Shown: positions 18,926 to 28,903 of the stretch, one piece after another
Position numbering within the stretch: position 1 is the stretch's first letter
Layout of the letters: every line of letters begins with the position of its first letter
Assembly (NCBI GenBank): GCA_021498095.1
Contig: JAIZWK010000001.1
Location: forward strand, 2,977,450 to 3,041,449
Origin: Candidatus Harpocratesius repetitus
Lineage (GTDB): Archaea > Asgardarchaeota > Lokiarchaeia > Sigyniarchaeales > Promethearchaeaceae
Direction: 5' to 3'
DNA: 64,000 nt
The notes under the pieces: model-generated
The model's database searches: none
Told to the model about the DNA's origin: nothing
The model's input: only the letters and a program-made list of their open reading frames with translations
Position numbers and translations under genes: made by a program

Positions 18926-20548
18926 TTACCAATCAGCAGGCATATATGTTGGAATCCAATTAAGTAACCCTTTAACTGAAGAATTACCTTCAGGAGCTTT
19001 AACTCTTCTCATATTATATTCTAATTTTGAACCCTTTGGAGGATTTCCAATGATTCTGACTTTTCCATGATTGATGAAATTATAATTATGTGATGGAGGT
19101 TCTTCAATAGGATCAGAAATCAATTTTGCATAAAGAGGGTAGAAAACTGTGTGATAACCTGAGTGGCCTTGGGGGCATTTGTTTAATCCAGGAATATTTG
19201 GAATAAGGCAACCTTCGTCGCAATAATGAAGAACAATTCCTCGATCATCATCAGGAGAATATTTTTCGATTTTCCCTATTGAAAATTGTGGTTTTAATAA
19301 ACCTAAATGTATACGTTCATATTCTTTTATTGAGCATTTTTTTTTATGTTGTAGAAAATGTTCCATTTGAGGCTCATTCCTAACAACTTGCTCAATTTTA
19401 GGTTGAATCTTCATTAATCCACTGATACATGTAGCTCCAGAGCCATAAGAACCAAAATAAAGAATATCATCCGGTTGAGCAGATTTTTCAAAAATATATA
19501 ATATTTGAGCCCAAACTGATGCTGAATAAATATTTCCGAAATGCATTGGAACTTCTAATTGCGGAAAGAAATAATGTTTAAGATTGCTTGCGGTTTTCAA
19601 TAGTTTTGAAATAGCTTGACGTGAAAATCCATGATGAAGCAAAATATTCGTAATTATAGATGGAAAATGCTTCACACTATATCTAATTGAAGGTAAATGC
19701 GAAGAAAGTCGTGAACGTGGAGGTTTATATTCCCAATTTAATGCATGTTCAATGAAATGTTCTGATCGCTCGGTGATTAGTTTTTGTAGAAATTTGACTG
19801 GTAGTTTAGAGAATGGTGCATGAAAAACATAATAGTCTGCTGAAAATTTTCCTAAGTTTTTTGATAAATCATCAAATGCCCGGAGCTGAAAATTTAAATA
19901 TGAATTAACAGAATATTTTCCAAATACTTGAGCATCCTTTTCTCCTGCTGGTCGGAAGAAATCATTTACATTTCCTGAGACTTTACCGAATTTATGACTA
20001 AAAGTGGCGATTCTAGGATTCTTTTTAATAATTAAAGCAACAGAACCTGCACCTTGTGTAGGTTCTCCTGGTGAATGTAATGGATAAGAACTAATATCTG
20101 CGCCGATAATAAGAGCTTTGTGAATTATTCCATTTTCAATTAATCCAATTGCATTTAAAACTGCTAAAGTGGCTCCTGCACATGCATTATAAATATCTTG
20201 AGTTAGACAATTAGCAGAAACACCTAGTATTTCTGCTAAAATATTTGAAACGGATTTTACCGCATATGTAATAGTCTCAGTTCCAACAAAAACGGCATCA
20301 ATTTCTCTTGGATTCACATTTCCTCTAATTAAAGCATTTTGAGCAGCCTTTACACTCATGGTTACAATATCTTCACCTGCATCTGGAACTCGCATCTCTC
20401 TCATCATTAATCCTTCTTCAAATTTTTTAGGATTTACTTGACGGGATTTGGCTAATTCATCTAGAGAGACATAAAATGGAGGTGTATAAAAGCCGATTGA
20501 ATCGATTCCAACTTTAGAAAATAAGTTCGCCTGCGAAGATGAAGGCAT
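18926..20548 (-). CDS. Hydroxymethylglutaryl-CoA synthase
   Basis: It condenses acetyl-CoA and acetoacetyl-CoA to HMG-CoA, the first committed step of the mevalonate route to archaeal lipids. Catalytic residues can be placed at E91 (GTETITYAV), C123 (IYNACAGAT) and H243 (VFHAPFSKLP); FGNIYSASVWAQ and LYFGSYGSGAT match the C-terminal half. At 540 residues it is well above the ~350-400 of most prokaryotic enzymes. Extra length lies in a segment near 255-320 and in a C-terminal ~140 residues with a CDEGC...CPQGH cluster that could bind metal. The gene lies next to the dead transposase, and no other mevalonate gene adjoins it. The ATG at 20548 gives a normal family N-terminus. Confidence 0.88.
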   Translation of the reverse strand: MPSSSQANLFSKVGIDSIGFYTPPFYVSLDELAKSRQVNPKKFEEGLMMREMRVPDAGEDIVTMSVKAAQNALIRGNVNPREIDAVFVGTETITYAVKSVSNILAEILGVSANCLTQDIYNACAGATLAVLNAIGLIENGIIHKALIIGADISSYPLHSPGEPTQGAGSVALIIKKNPRIATFSHKFGKVSGNVNDFFRPAGEKDAQVFGKYSVNSYLNFQLRAFDDLSKNLGKFSADYYVFHAPFSKLPVKFLQKLITERSEHFIEHALNWEYKPPRSRLSSHLPSIRYSVKHFPSIITNILLHHGFSRQAISKLLKTASNLKHYFFPQLEVPMHFGNIYSASVWAQILYIFEKSAQPDDILYFGSYGSGATCISGLMKIQPKIEQVVRNEPQMEHFLQHKKKCSIKEYERIHLGLLKPQFSIGKIEKYSPDDDRGIVLHYCDEGCLIPNIPGLNKCPQGHSGYHTVFYPLYAKLISDPIEEPPSHNYNFINHGKVRIIGNPPKGSKLEYNMRRVKAPEGNSSVKGLLNWIPTYMPADW

Positions 20549-20738
20549 GATTATTTATATATAAGTTGAAGTATAAAAAAAGATTTACTAATATTTTAAA
20601 AAAAGGAACGTAATAAAAATCGTTGAATATTGATATCATATCAAGTAATTGCAAATAAAATTGACTTTTCAAAAGATTTCAATCTCAAATGAAGACAAAA
20701 TTAAAAAAGTTCGTAATCTATCTGAAAAATGATTGAAG

Positions 20739-21449
20739 ATGTCAAAAGTATTATATACAGAAGATATGTATTTAAAAGAATTTTCAGCAAAAGTTGAAGA
20801 GATTCAAGATGAGACGCAAGTATTTTTAGACCAGACAGCGTTTTATCCTAAATCTGGTGGAGTTGATTGTGACAAAGGTGTTTTAATAAGAAAATCAGAT
20901 AAAAAAGAATTTGCTGTAGTTTTTACTGGAAAATCCAAAGGACGAATATACCATCAGATAGCTGAACCAGGCCTCAAAAAAGGCGATGAAGTTATTGGAA
21001 GATTAGATTGGAAACGACGACATGAATTAATGCGTTATCATACTGCAGCGCATGTTTTAAGTGGAATTTTTTTTAATGAAGGAAATGTAAAAGTAACAGG
21101 AAATGATTTAGAAATCGGAAAGGGCCGAATTGATTTTAATTTTCCAAATTTTAACAGAGAAATAGTGGAAAATTTTGTTGAAAAAGCAAATGAGATAATC
21201 AAACAAAATTTTCCGGTAAAAATCACATATATTTCTCGAGAAGAATTAGATAATGATCCTTCACTGACAAAGCTTGCAATGGGATTGCCAAAATCTATTA
21301 CTAAAGTTAGAATTGTTGATATTGGAATAGATAAACAGCCTGATGGAGGCTGCCACGTTAAGAATTTGGGAGAAATTGGTGAAATTCAAATTACAAGCAT
21401 TAAAAATAAAGGAAAAAATAACAGGAGACTATATTTTACCTTGGTATAA
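20739..21449 (+). CDS. alaX: AlaX-type aminoacyl-tRNA editing protein
   Basis: It is homologous to the alanyl-tRNA synthetase editing domain; such free-standing proteins hydrolyse mischarged tRNA, classically Ser-tRNA(Ala). Zinc-site histidines are H101 and H105 in RYHTAAHVLSG, and the second half is DGGCHVKNLGEIG with C205 and H206. The N-terminal part with TAFYPKSGGVDCDKG resembles the beta-barrel domain of AlaX-M/L. In the second zinc half the position often occupied by Cys, four residues before the His, is Asp202, while a Cys immediately precedes the His. The ATG at 20739 is preferred over an upstream TTG. It converges on iorB with a 32-base gap. Confidence 0.9.
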   Translation: MSKVLYTEDMYLKEFSAKVEEIQDETQVFLDQTAFYPKSGGVDCDKGVLIRKSDKKEFAVVFTGKSKGRIYHQIAEPGLKKGDEVIGRLDWKRRHELMRYHTAAHVLSGIFFNEGNVKVTGNDLEIGKGRIDFNFPNFNREIVENFVEKANEIIKQNFPVKITYISREELDNDPSLTKLAMGLPKSITKVRIVDIGIDKQPDGGCHVKNLGEIGEIQITSIKNKGKNNRRLYFTLV

Positions 21450-21481
21450 TTAAAAAGTGAAATCATTTCGAAAAAATTGAA

Positions 21482-22111
21482 TTAACTAAAGAAATTATTA
21501 AAAGCTTCTTTCAGAATATGTGCTGGAAATAAAGAAATGTTAACATCTAACAATTGTGAAAGCATATAAGAATTCAAATGTCCATTTGAAGATTTTTTTA
21601 TTTGTTTATTTAACATTTCAGAATAGTTTTGAGAAATAATTCTTAAATTAGGTAAAGCGTCCCTAATTTGCTGTAGATACGAATTTGTTTCTTGAGATAT
21701 TTCTATCTTTTGCTTTACAGCACTTTTTGGAAAAATTTGTTGCAAATTTAAAAGAACAATACCTTGTGGATGACAGTAATTGGCATTTCTTAGAAATTCA
21801 AAGAATTCTAAGGCAATCATTAAATGGATTTGACCTTTGGGAGGATTTCCGGAAAAAAATATGGATTTATCATCTAGATCTCCATCTTTATTTTCATAAT
21901 TATTTTTGGGAGAATTATTTGAAACCAAATAGCGAATAGAAGCAAAAACAGAACCTTCACGCTGTGATACACCTCTACTTTCAATTGCAGCAAATTTTAT
22001 TATTTTAGGCTGATAAAACGCATATTCTTGAAAAAATTTTCCCAATGTAATTACACCTTGACCCCCTACTCCAACAATCAAAATATTGTAAAATTTTTCT
22101 AGTTTATTCAT
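21482..22111 (-). CDS. iorB: Indolepyruvate ferredoxin oxidoreductase, beta subunit
   Basis: Gamma-type 2-oxoacid oxidoreductase domain: NILIVGVGGQGVITLGKFF at the start and IESRGVSQREGSVFASIRY, both typical of IorB. Together with IorA it oxidatively decarboxylates aryl pyruvates from aromatic amino acids to acyl-CoA, reducing ferredoxin. The length (209) is normal. The start overlaps the end of iorA by eight bases, so the two are translationally coupled. The ATG at 22111 leaves the GVGGQG motif at the family's usual distance from the N-terminus. Confidence 0.93.
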   Translation of the reverse strand: MNKLEKFYNILIVGVGGQGVITLGKFFQEYAFYQPKIIKFAAIESRGVSQREGSVFASIRYLVSNNSPKNNYENKDGDLDDKSIFFSGNPPKGQIHLMIALEFFEFLRNANYCHPQGIVLLNLQQIFPKSAVKQKIEISQETNSYLQQIRDALPNLRIISQNYSEMLNKQIKKSSNGHLNSYMLSQLLDVNISLFPAHILKEAFNNFFS

Positions 22112-24245
22112 TATTATTCATCTCTTTTATAATGTGTGTAATTTGGATGGCAGAATTTGGACAAATTTCCAGACAACTAGCACATTCATCACCCAAACAA
22201 CGATTAATATCAATATAGTAGCGTTCACTCCGCTCTTGGATGGCAGTACAACCCAAAATACGAAAACATTCATCGCATTTAGTACAATCTTCTGATATAG
22301 AAAGATATGTCAATTTTTGTTTTGAGAAAAGAGATTTAATCTTATTTTTTCGTCTAGATTTTTGTAAAGCGCATTCTGCTTGTACCAAAGCAATTTTTAC
22401 ACCAGGTTTACTAAATAATTTATAAAATTGATTTTGCATCAATTTAATCGAATATCCATCCATTTTTTGAATAAAAACATCCCCTAAGGATTGAACAATT
22501 TCCACAATTGAAAAAACGATTCCGGTTGAAATTTTCGAGTTATTTTGATATTGGAGGGGTGTTGAAGGAGATTGCTGATGCCCGGTCATGGCACAGTAGA
22601 AATTATCTAAGATGACAACCAGTACGTCTACTTTGTTCTTTATCAGATTTATTATTCCATGAATTCCAGAATGGAAAAACGTACTATCTCCAACCATGGC
22701 AATGACATGTTGTTTGTCTGGATCTATAATATGTGAAACTCCATTAGCGATTCCAACTCCTGCACCCATACAGATAAGCCAATCCATAGTTTCATATGGT
22801 TTTGACATACTCATAGTATAACATCCAATATCACCACCAAAGATGGGTTCTTTTCCTGTTTTTTTATAATAAAGATTAACTGCTTTTCGAAGTGAATAAA
22901 AAACATTGCGATGGGAACAACCAGGGCAAAAAGTTGGTTCTCTTACTGGAATTTGAGAAGCAATATGATTAAGTGATGAGGATGGTTCGATTAAATGATC
23001 TTGAAATTCTTGGAAAAAAAAGGTTTCATCTTGAATTACTAAGGGATTAGCTAAAATATTATGAATAATATCTGGTGTTAACACACCGACTCTGGGAAAG
23101 GATTTCTTTCCAATAATAGGAATAAATACAGGAATTTGATAAAGAATTTCTTGAATTTCCTTTTCTAAAAATGGTTCTAAATCTTCCACAATAACCAATA
23201 ATTCTGGTTCAAATTGTTCGATAAAATTTAGTATAGCTTCAATTGGAAAAGGATAGGTGAGTTTAAGGCGAAGTCGAGGAAAATCAACAGAAACACGCAA
23301 TGAGAGTTCTTCAATCAATGACCAACCTAATCCTGAACCAATAAATCCAACTAATATTGGTTCACGTTCGAAAGAAACTTGATCTTCAACTTTATTTAAA
23401 TTATCTATTGATTCTGAATCTTGCAAAGGTTCGTTTATGATTATCCGATTTTTTGTAAGTATGCTCGTATTCTTTCCCTTGATTTCCCATCGTAAATCAT
23501 GGGATTTTAGTTTATAATATCCATGAGCTAATTTGAAGATTTTAGAATACAACATTGATTGATTCTTCTTAGCCCAATGTATTGCATTTAAAAGTTTTTC
23601 TGGATTTTTCTGAAATTTTCGCTTTAACTTAGAAATAAGTTCAATTTTTACTTCAGAAATATTCACTACTCCTGATGCATGTGCAATCTGACTGGGAAAA
23701 TAGATCATTACTGGCAAATCAATCATTTCAGATAGATTAAAAGCATCTTTCACAATATCCTTACATTCTTGGATGGAACTAGGCTCTAGAATAGGAAGTT
23801 GACTATGATATGAAAAAAGTCTAATATCTACAGCATTGGTAGATGAATTAATGTCGGGATCTCCACCACAAAGAATAACTAAGCCTGCTTTACGCTTTCC
23901 ATCAATTCCTGAATACATAACAGCATGAAGTGCATCTGAGATTAAATTCATTCCAAGATGTTTAAATGAAACAGCAGCACGTACTCCCGACCACGCTGCC
24001 CCAACTGCAGCTTCAAACGCAATAGTTTCATTAACAGATAAATCATAAAAAATTTCAGGATTTTCATCAGCATACCATTCCCATAAGTCACCAATTTCTG
24101 AAGCGGGAGTACCAGGATACGTGGCAAGAAATTGCACATTTGCTTCAAATAATCCTCGAACAAATGCCTCATTTCCTGTTAATATTCGAGATCCATTCAA
24201 ATCTGAGATAAATAACTCTTTTGGATGTGATAAGTGATACTTCAT
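22104..24245 (-). CDS. iorA: Indolepyruvate ferredoxin oxidoreductase, alpha subunit
   Basis: The N-terminal pyrimidine-binding domain has GNEAFVRGLFEANVQFLATY and PASEIGDLWEW. The TPP domain has CPGCSHRNVFYSLRK, FGGDIGCYTM and VGDSTFFHSGIHGIINL. The C-terminus carries a ferredoxin-like cluster domain with CTKCDECF...C and CLGDECASCLEICP, enough cysteines for two 4Fe-4S clusters. The enzyme is cytoplasmic and is characteristic of archaea fermenting amino acids. The frame is open to a TTG at 24257, but GAGGTG at 24250-24255 stands at ideal distance from the ATG at 24245, which decides the start. It is the first gene of the iorA-iorB operon. Confidence 0.95.
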   Translation of the reverse strand: MKYHLSHPKELFISDLNGSRILTGNEAFVRGLFEANVQFLATYPGTPASEIGDLWEWYADENPEIFYDLSVNETIAFEAAVGAAWSGVRAAVSFKHLGMNLISDALHAVMYSGIDGKRKAGLVILCGGDPDINSSTNAVDIRLFSYHSQLPILEPSSIQECKDIVKDAFNLSEMIDLPVMIYFPSQIAHASGVVNISEVKIELISKLKRKFQKNPEKLLNAIHWAKKNQSMLYSKIFKLAHGYYKLKSHDLRWEIKGKNTSILTKNRIIINEPLQDSESIDNLNKVEDQVSFEREPILVGFIGSGLGWSLIEELSLRVSVDFPRLRLKLTYPFPIEAILNFIEQFEPELLVIVEDLEPFLEKEIQEILYQIPVFIPIIGKKSFPRVGVLTPDIIHNILANPLVIQDETFFFQEFQDHLIEPSSSLNHIASQIPVREPTFCPGCSHRNVFYSLRKAVNLYYKKTGKEPIFGGDIGCYTMSMSKPYETMDWLICMGAGVGIANGVSHIIDPDKQHVIAMVGDSTFFHSGIHGIINLIKNKVDVLVVILDNFYCAMTGHQQSPSTPLQYQNNSKISTGIVFSIVEIVQSLGDVFIQKMDGYSIKLMQNQFYKLFSKPGVKIALVQAECALQKSRRKNKIKSLFSKQKLTYLSISEDCTKCDECFRILGCTAIQERSERYYIDINRCLGDECASCLEICPNSAIQITHIIKEMNNNE

Positions 24246-24365
24246 TTTACACCTCAAGCTTTACACTTCATAAGCATCATTATAATATGAAATCTCCTCT
24301 ATTCTACTAAATTAGCTGCCAGTTAAAATTTTTCCACAAGAGTTTCCAACTCACTTTGAGGAAGA

Positions 24366-26795
24366 ATGCGAAAAAGAAACGTGCTTGATCCTTGTTGGAT
24401 ATTAGATGCAAATCCACATCCTCAAGGCATTGAATTATGGCTTAAAGATCAGAAAGGCACTTGTCAAAGTGCGATATATCCTTTCTTTCCCTCATTTTAC
24501 GCCGTATTTTCTCCGACAAAATATCGTATTCTCGATTTTTCTTCGATACGCAAAAAATACCATTATTTTGCCCTAAAATTTTCAGAACATGAAGAGATAA
24601 GGAAAGTTTCAGTTGTTGAACGTCGAATTCATGCACATGATAATTTCACATCTCCTTGTTTGAAAATAACACCAATCTCTCCCACCAAATTCAAACACTT
24701 AATTCAATTTTTTCGTTCGTTTGATTTTTTTGATCTATATAATACAGATGTTCCAGTGGTTCAATTATTCTTTTATGAATCGAAGTTTTTTCCTTTTGCC
24801 CGCTGTCGTGCGGAATTTAGCGAAAATGAACAAAATAACTACCTTAAAAATCTTGTTTTGCTCGATTCAAATGAATCTATCGATTATGATCTTCCACCTT
24901 TACGTATTCTATGGTTTGAAATAAAATTAAAATCAGAAGGAGTTGCTCGAAAAATCAATGATCAAATTTGTGAATGTCGCCTGACTTGGGATCCCGATAG
25001 TAAAAAAATTAGTTTTCATCGATTTTTCCCTGAAGATATGATATGGAATGATAATTACGGAAATCCTCAACTTCGTATTGCAGAAGCAACAGAATATGAG
25101 ACAATGCTTGAACTTGAACGCGCTGTTAAGCTGCTAGATCCAGATATTATTTTTACAACAAAAGGCGATGAACGAATTTTCCCACATCTAATTAGAAGAT
25201 TAAGAGTGCATCATTTAGATCGTCGCTATTCACTTTCACGAAAGAATGTTCCAATCTTCCGCGCGTTACTTTCTTTTGATGGTTCAAGTTCGTATATGTC
25301 ATACGGCCAAATTTTTCATCGTTCAAAAACCCAATTCTATCTCCACGGCAGGTTACACATTGATTCTGCAATAATGGGGGGTTTACACTTCTCTGATGGA
25401 AATCTTTATGGAATTGTGGAAGTAGCACGAATTTCGTATGTAACTTTACAACGTTTGACCCGAATTACAATCGGCGGAGCGTTACAGTCCATGCAATTTT
25501 TCCACGCTTATCAACAAGATGTTTTAATTCCAGAAGAAAAAAAAAATGTAGAACACTTTCGTCGAGCATCAACCTTACTCTTTTCTGATCGCGGTGGTCA
25601 TATATTAAACCCAATAGTTGGAATGTTTGATAATGTGGCAGAACTCGATTTTACTTCAATGTATCCGGCACTCATGGTTAAATATAATGTGTCACCTGAA
25701 AAAATTAACTGTAAATGCTGTGATCCCATCAAAAACAAGGTTCCAGGGTTGCCATATCACCTTTGTCAAAAAAAGAAAGGAATTGTTCCACTTTCTTTAG
25801 AACTTCCTTTAAAAAAGCGCATTGAATACAAAAAAAAAATTAAAGAAAGCCCTCCTGATGTGGCTAAGCGTTATTCTCAAATGCAAAGTGCATTAAAATG
25901 GATTTTAGTCGTATGTTTTGGTTATCTGGGATTCAAAAATGCTAGGTTTGGTCGCATTGAAGCACATCAAGCAGTATGTGCATACTCTCGTGAATTTCTC
26001 TTGAAAGCAATGGAAATTGTAGAAAAACATGGAATTATTTTTTTACATGGAATTGTTGATTCACTATATGTTCAAGCGCCGAAAAATATGTCGATTTCCA
26101 AATTCCATCAACAATGTAATATAATTGTAGAAGAAATCAAGAAGAAATCTGGAATTCCGATTGAATATGATCCTACTTCAGATTTTTTCAGATTTATTAC
26201 CTTTCTTCCAACAAAAGACCAACCTAAAATAGGTGCACTTAATCGATACTGGGGTGTAAAGTCAGATGATAGAATAAAAGTGCGTGGAATCGAACTTAGA
26301 CGCCATGATTCGCCCCCATTCATCAAATCTTTTCAACAAAATCTTATCGTGGCGATTGCAAATTCAACATATAGAAATGATTGGAATAAACTCTTTGAAC
26401 GGACAATATTGCCAATTTTATTTCACTTTTTTAAACGATTAGATTCTCACGATATCTCAATAGATGAATTAGCAATAACAATACGATTGACTCGAAATTT
26501 AGATGAATACAAAGTTAATAATTATCAAGTTATTGCTGCACACCATTTAGCAGATCGCGGAAAACTTATTGAGCCAGGACAGAAAATTTCGTTTATCATT
26601 ACTGATGATCAAGCGCAAAATCCTCTGGATAAAGCATTACCCATTCAATTATGTCAAGAACAGAACAAAACCTATGATACAGTGAAATATAGAGAACTCT
26701 TAGTACGAGCGATGAATAATCTTCTTCCAGAACCATTAAATAAAAGCGAGCAAAAGATCTTATCAAAATATGGAAGATTTCAAAGAGAAGAATGA
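24366..26795 (+). CDS. Family B DNA polymerase, PolB2-like with altered catalytic motifs
   Basis: The PolB palm is recognised from motif A DFTSMYPALMVKYNVSPE with D428 and from a helix-rich finger region ending in FGYLGFKNARFGRIEAHQAV. Motif C, normally GDTDS, reads HGIVDSLYV at 561-569: the first Asp is Ile563 and only Asp565 remains. The exonuclease I motif, normally FDIE, reads FEIK (184-187), losing the second acid, so proofreading is probably lost. These changes fit the archaeal PolB2 group, described as partly inactivated and implicated in lesion bypass or a structural role. The length (809) is full. GAGGA precedes the ATG. It is first in a run with glycerate kinase (14-base gap). Confidence 0.87.
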   Translation: MRKRNVLDPCWILDANPHPQGIELWLKDQKGTCQSAIYPFFPSFYAVFSPTKYRILDFSSIRKKYHYFALKFSEHEEIRKVSVVERRIHAHDNFTSPCLKITPISPTKFKHLIQFFRSFDFFDLYNTDVPVVQLFFYESKFFPFARCRAEFSENEQNNYLKNLVLLDSNESIDYDLPPLRILWFEIKLKSEGVARKINDQICECRLTWDPDSKKISFHRFFPEDMIWNDNYGNPQLRIAEATEYETMLELERAVKLLDPDIIFTTKGDERIFPHLIRRLRVHHLDRRYSLSRKNVPIFRALLSFDGSSSYMSYGQIFHRSKTQFYLHGRLHIDSAIMGGLHFSDGNLYGIVEVARISYVTLQRLTRITIGGALQSMQFFHAYQQDVLIPEEKKNVEHFRRASTLLFSDRGGHILNPIVGMFDNVAELDFTSMYPALMVKYNVSPEKINCKCCDPIKNKVPGLPYHLCQKKKGIVPLSLELPLKKRIEYKKKIKESPPDVAKRYSQMQSALKWILVVCFGYLGFKNARFGRIEAHQAVCAYSREFLLKAMEIVEKHGIIFLHGIVDSLYVQAPKNMSISKFHQQCNIIVEEIKKKSGIPIEYDPTSDFFRFITFLPTKDQPKIGALNRYWGVKSDDRIKVRGIELRRHDSPPFIKSFQQNLIVAIANSTYRNDWNKLFERTILPILFHFFKRLDSHDISIDELAITIRLTRNLDEYKVNNYQVIAAHHLADRGKLIEPGQKISFIITDDQAQNPLDKALPIQLCQEQNKTYDTVKYRELLVRAMNNLLPEPLNKSEQKILSKYGRFQREE

Positions 26796-26809
26796 ATTGA
26801 TAATAAAAT

Positions 26810-28288
26810 ATGAAAAAGTTATCACCAATAATTTGGAAAGATATTCTGAAGGTTGCAGAAAGACCAGATATTTCATTAAAACTTCGAAAAATGCGTGAAA
26901 TTGGGTTGAAGGCATTCATAACTGGAATAGAAAGTGTCCTTCCATACAATATAATGCAAAATGCAATCAAATTTCTAAATTATCATTTAGTAATTCAAAA
27001 TAAATCCTTTGATCTTCGAAAATATAACCATATTCTTATTATTGGTGGTGGAAAAGCAACAGGATTAATGGCTGAATGCTTAATTGATCTTCTTCCGAAA
27101 GAAATACAATTTTCGGGAATTATTAATATTCCCTATGGTCAAGATATTCCAAAACAATTGAAATCATCTAAGAATAAATCAGAAATAACAGTAAATTTTG
27201 CACGACATCCAATACCAGATTCTTCAGGAATTAAAGGTGTATTTGAAATGATTAAGCAAATTGAAAAAAAAACACCAGAAACATTGATTATTGCATTAAT
27301 AAGTGGAGGAGGAAGTGCTTTACTGACTGCACCTGCTGAAGATATTACATTAAAAGAATTACAGATAACAAATCAAATTTTGCTTGAATCTGGAGCATCT
27401 ATTAATGAAATTAATTGTATTCGAAAACATCTTTCGATATTAAAAGGAGGGCAACTTGCAAAAAAATGTTATCCGAATCCATTAATTTCGTTAATAATTT
27501 CTGATGTTGTTGGAAATCAACTTGATGTAATTGCCTCAGGTCCCACTGTTCCTGATAGTTCGACATTTCAAGATGCAATAAAAATTGCTCAACAATATCA
27601 TTTCTGGGAAAAACTTCCCAATTCGGTTAAAAATCATCTTATATTAGGATTAAATAAAAAAATTGATGAAACACCAAAAAAAAACTCATCTATTTTTACA
27701 AATACATATAATTTTTTAATTGGGAGTGCTATTAATTCAGCAAATGCAGTTCAAGATTTCCTAACTCAAAAGAATTATTCAGTTAGTTTTTTCAATTCAG
27801 CTTTACAAGGTGAAGCAAAAGAATTTGGAAAAAATTTAGTAAATAAGGATTTATCTTCACTCTTTAATAAATTTCCATTTGCATTAATAGAAACGGGAGA
27901 ATTAACAGTTACCCTCAAAGGAGACGGAATAGGTGGTAGAAATCAAGAAATGTTGCTTTCATTTCTACTGAATTTATTCCGAAATAAAACAAAAACACAC
28001 TCATCTTTTTGGAATACATATGATTTTGTAATAATAGCAGGCGCTTATGATGGCATAGAAGGTAATAGCCCTGCTATGGGGGCTATTATTGATTCAAACA
28101 CTTTAGAAAGAATGGAAAAATCCCATAAAGATTTAGAACAATATCTACTCCAAAATTTAGATAATAACAATTCTTATGAAGTTTTTAAAAAAATAGGTGA
28201 TGCTTTAATAACAGGTCAAACTGGAACGAATGTAAATGACATGATTTTAATTCTTCTAAATTCAATAGGTAATACGAGAATATTTTAA
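26810..28288 (+). CDS. Glycerate 2-kinase (MOFRL / GckA family)
   Basis: Phosphorylates glycerate to 2-phosphoglycerate with ATP, linking non-phosphorylated sugar breakdown to lower glycolysis. The N-terminal domain has LIIGGGKATGLMAE, ALISGGGSALLTAPAEDI and a run through LSILKGGQLAKKCYP and ISDVVGNQLDVIASGPT. The C-terminal MOFRL domain has GELTVTLKGDGIGGRNQEM, AGAYDGIEG and a final DALITGQTGTNVNDMILIL. The length (492) is slightly above the family norm (about 420-450), with an N-terminal helical segment. It lies 14 bases after the polymerase gene, which suggests cotranscription without an obvious functional link. Confidence 0.93.
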   Translation: MKKLSPIIWKDILKVAERPDISLKLRKMREIGLKAFITGIESVLPYNIMQNAIKFLNYHLVIQNKSFDLRKYNHILIIGGGKATGLMAECLIDLLPKEIQFSGIINIPYGQDIPKQLKSSKNKSEITVNFARHPIPDSSGIKGVFEMIKQIEKKTPETLIIALISGGGSALLTAPAEDITLKELQITNQILLESGASINEINCIRKHLSILKGGQLAKKCYPNPLISLIISDVVGNQLDVIASGPTVPDSSTFQDAIKIAQQYHFWEKLPNSVKNHLILGLNKKIDETPKKNSSIFTNTYNFLIGSAINSANAVQDFLTQKNYSVSFFNSALQGEAKEFGKNLVNKDLSSLFNKFPFALIETGELTVTLKGDGIGGRNQEMLLSFLLNLFRNKTKTHSSFWNTYDFVIIAGAYDGIEGNSPAMGAIIDSNTLERMEKSHKDLEQYLLQNLDNNNSYEVFKKIGDALITGQTGTNVNDMILILLNSIGNTRIF

Positions 28289-28321
28289 TATTGCACCTTT
28301 TATTCAATCAATTGAATAACC

Positions 28322-28903
28322 ATGAGCTTATATGTGCAAATAGCTGGTGCTTTAGGATTTTTATTTCGTTTTTGGTTATGTGAATTTAAGTTAGACCAAG
28401 ATTTGAACCAAAAGAGGGGTCATACAAGCCGATTCATTAATTATTACTTTTTAATCGCCATGATCACAGGATTTGATAATAATCTCTTTACATTAATTAC
28501 AGTAGTGTCTGCGCCAGCAATGGTAATGGCATTTATATTTTTCGATTTACCATTCTATTTTCAAGATTGTCGTTATTCAATGCCCAATAAAGGGTGGTTA
28601 ATTTTGGAGAGATTGACAGTACACCCACCAGTTTTTCTCTATACTGTTTATTTTTATGCAACTCAAAGTCGACTATTTTATTTTCAACTTTTTACTTTTC
28701 ATAATTTAATCTTAGCGATAGTTTTAGTTCTTATCCCACTATTTGCATTTGATCCACGAGTGACTAAAAAAGAAGATTGGCCTCGTGGTTTATTCATGGT
28801 TATTGGAGCAATTATTGATATCATCGGAAATATTTGGTTTTATTCAAATTTGGCTTTAGAAAGTCATTATCCAAGGTTTTTTGATCAAATAAATATATTT
28901 TAA
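28322..28903 (+). CDS. Polytopic membrane protein of unknown function
   Basis: 193 residues with about five hydrophobic segments (near 1-20, 40-60, 65-85, 130-150 and 155-175) and aromatic-rich loops such as FDLPFYFQDCRYSM. I recognise no family motif. It begins 33 bases after the glycerate kinase stop on the same strand and may be the last gene of that transcription unit; T-rich DNA follows it. Confidence 0.62.
   Translation: MSLYVQIAGALGFLFRFWLCEFKLDQDLNQKRGHTSRFINYYFLIAMITGFDNNLFTLITVVSAPAMVMAFIFFDLPFYFQDCRYSMPNKGWLILERLTVHPPVFLYTVYFYATQSRLFYFQLFTFHNLILAIVLVLIPLFAFDPRVTKKEDWPRGLFMVIGAIIDIIGNIWFYSNLALESHYPRFFDQINIF

Noticed and set aside
18810..19070. Open frame of 86 codons beside the HMG-CoA synthase gene
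   Set aside because: More than half of it lies antisense to the 3' end of the synthase gene, and the rest has no recognisable domain or ribosome-binding site.
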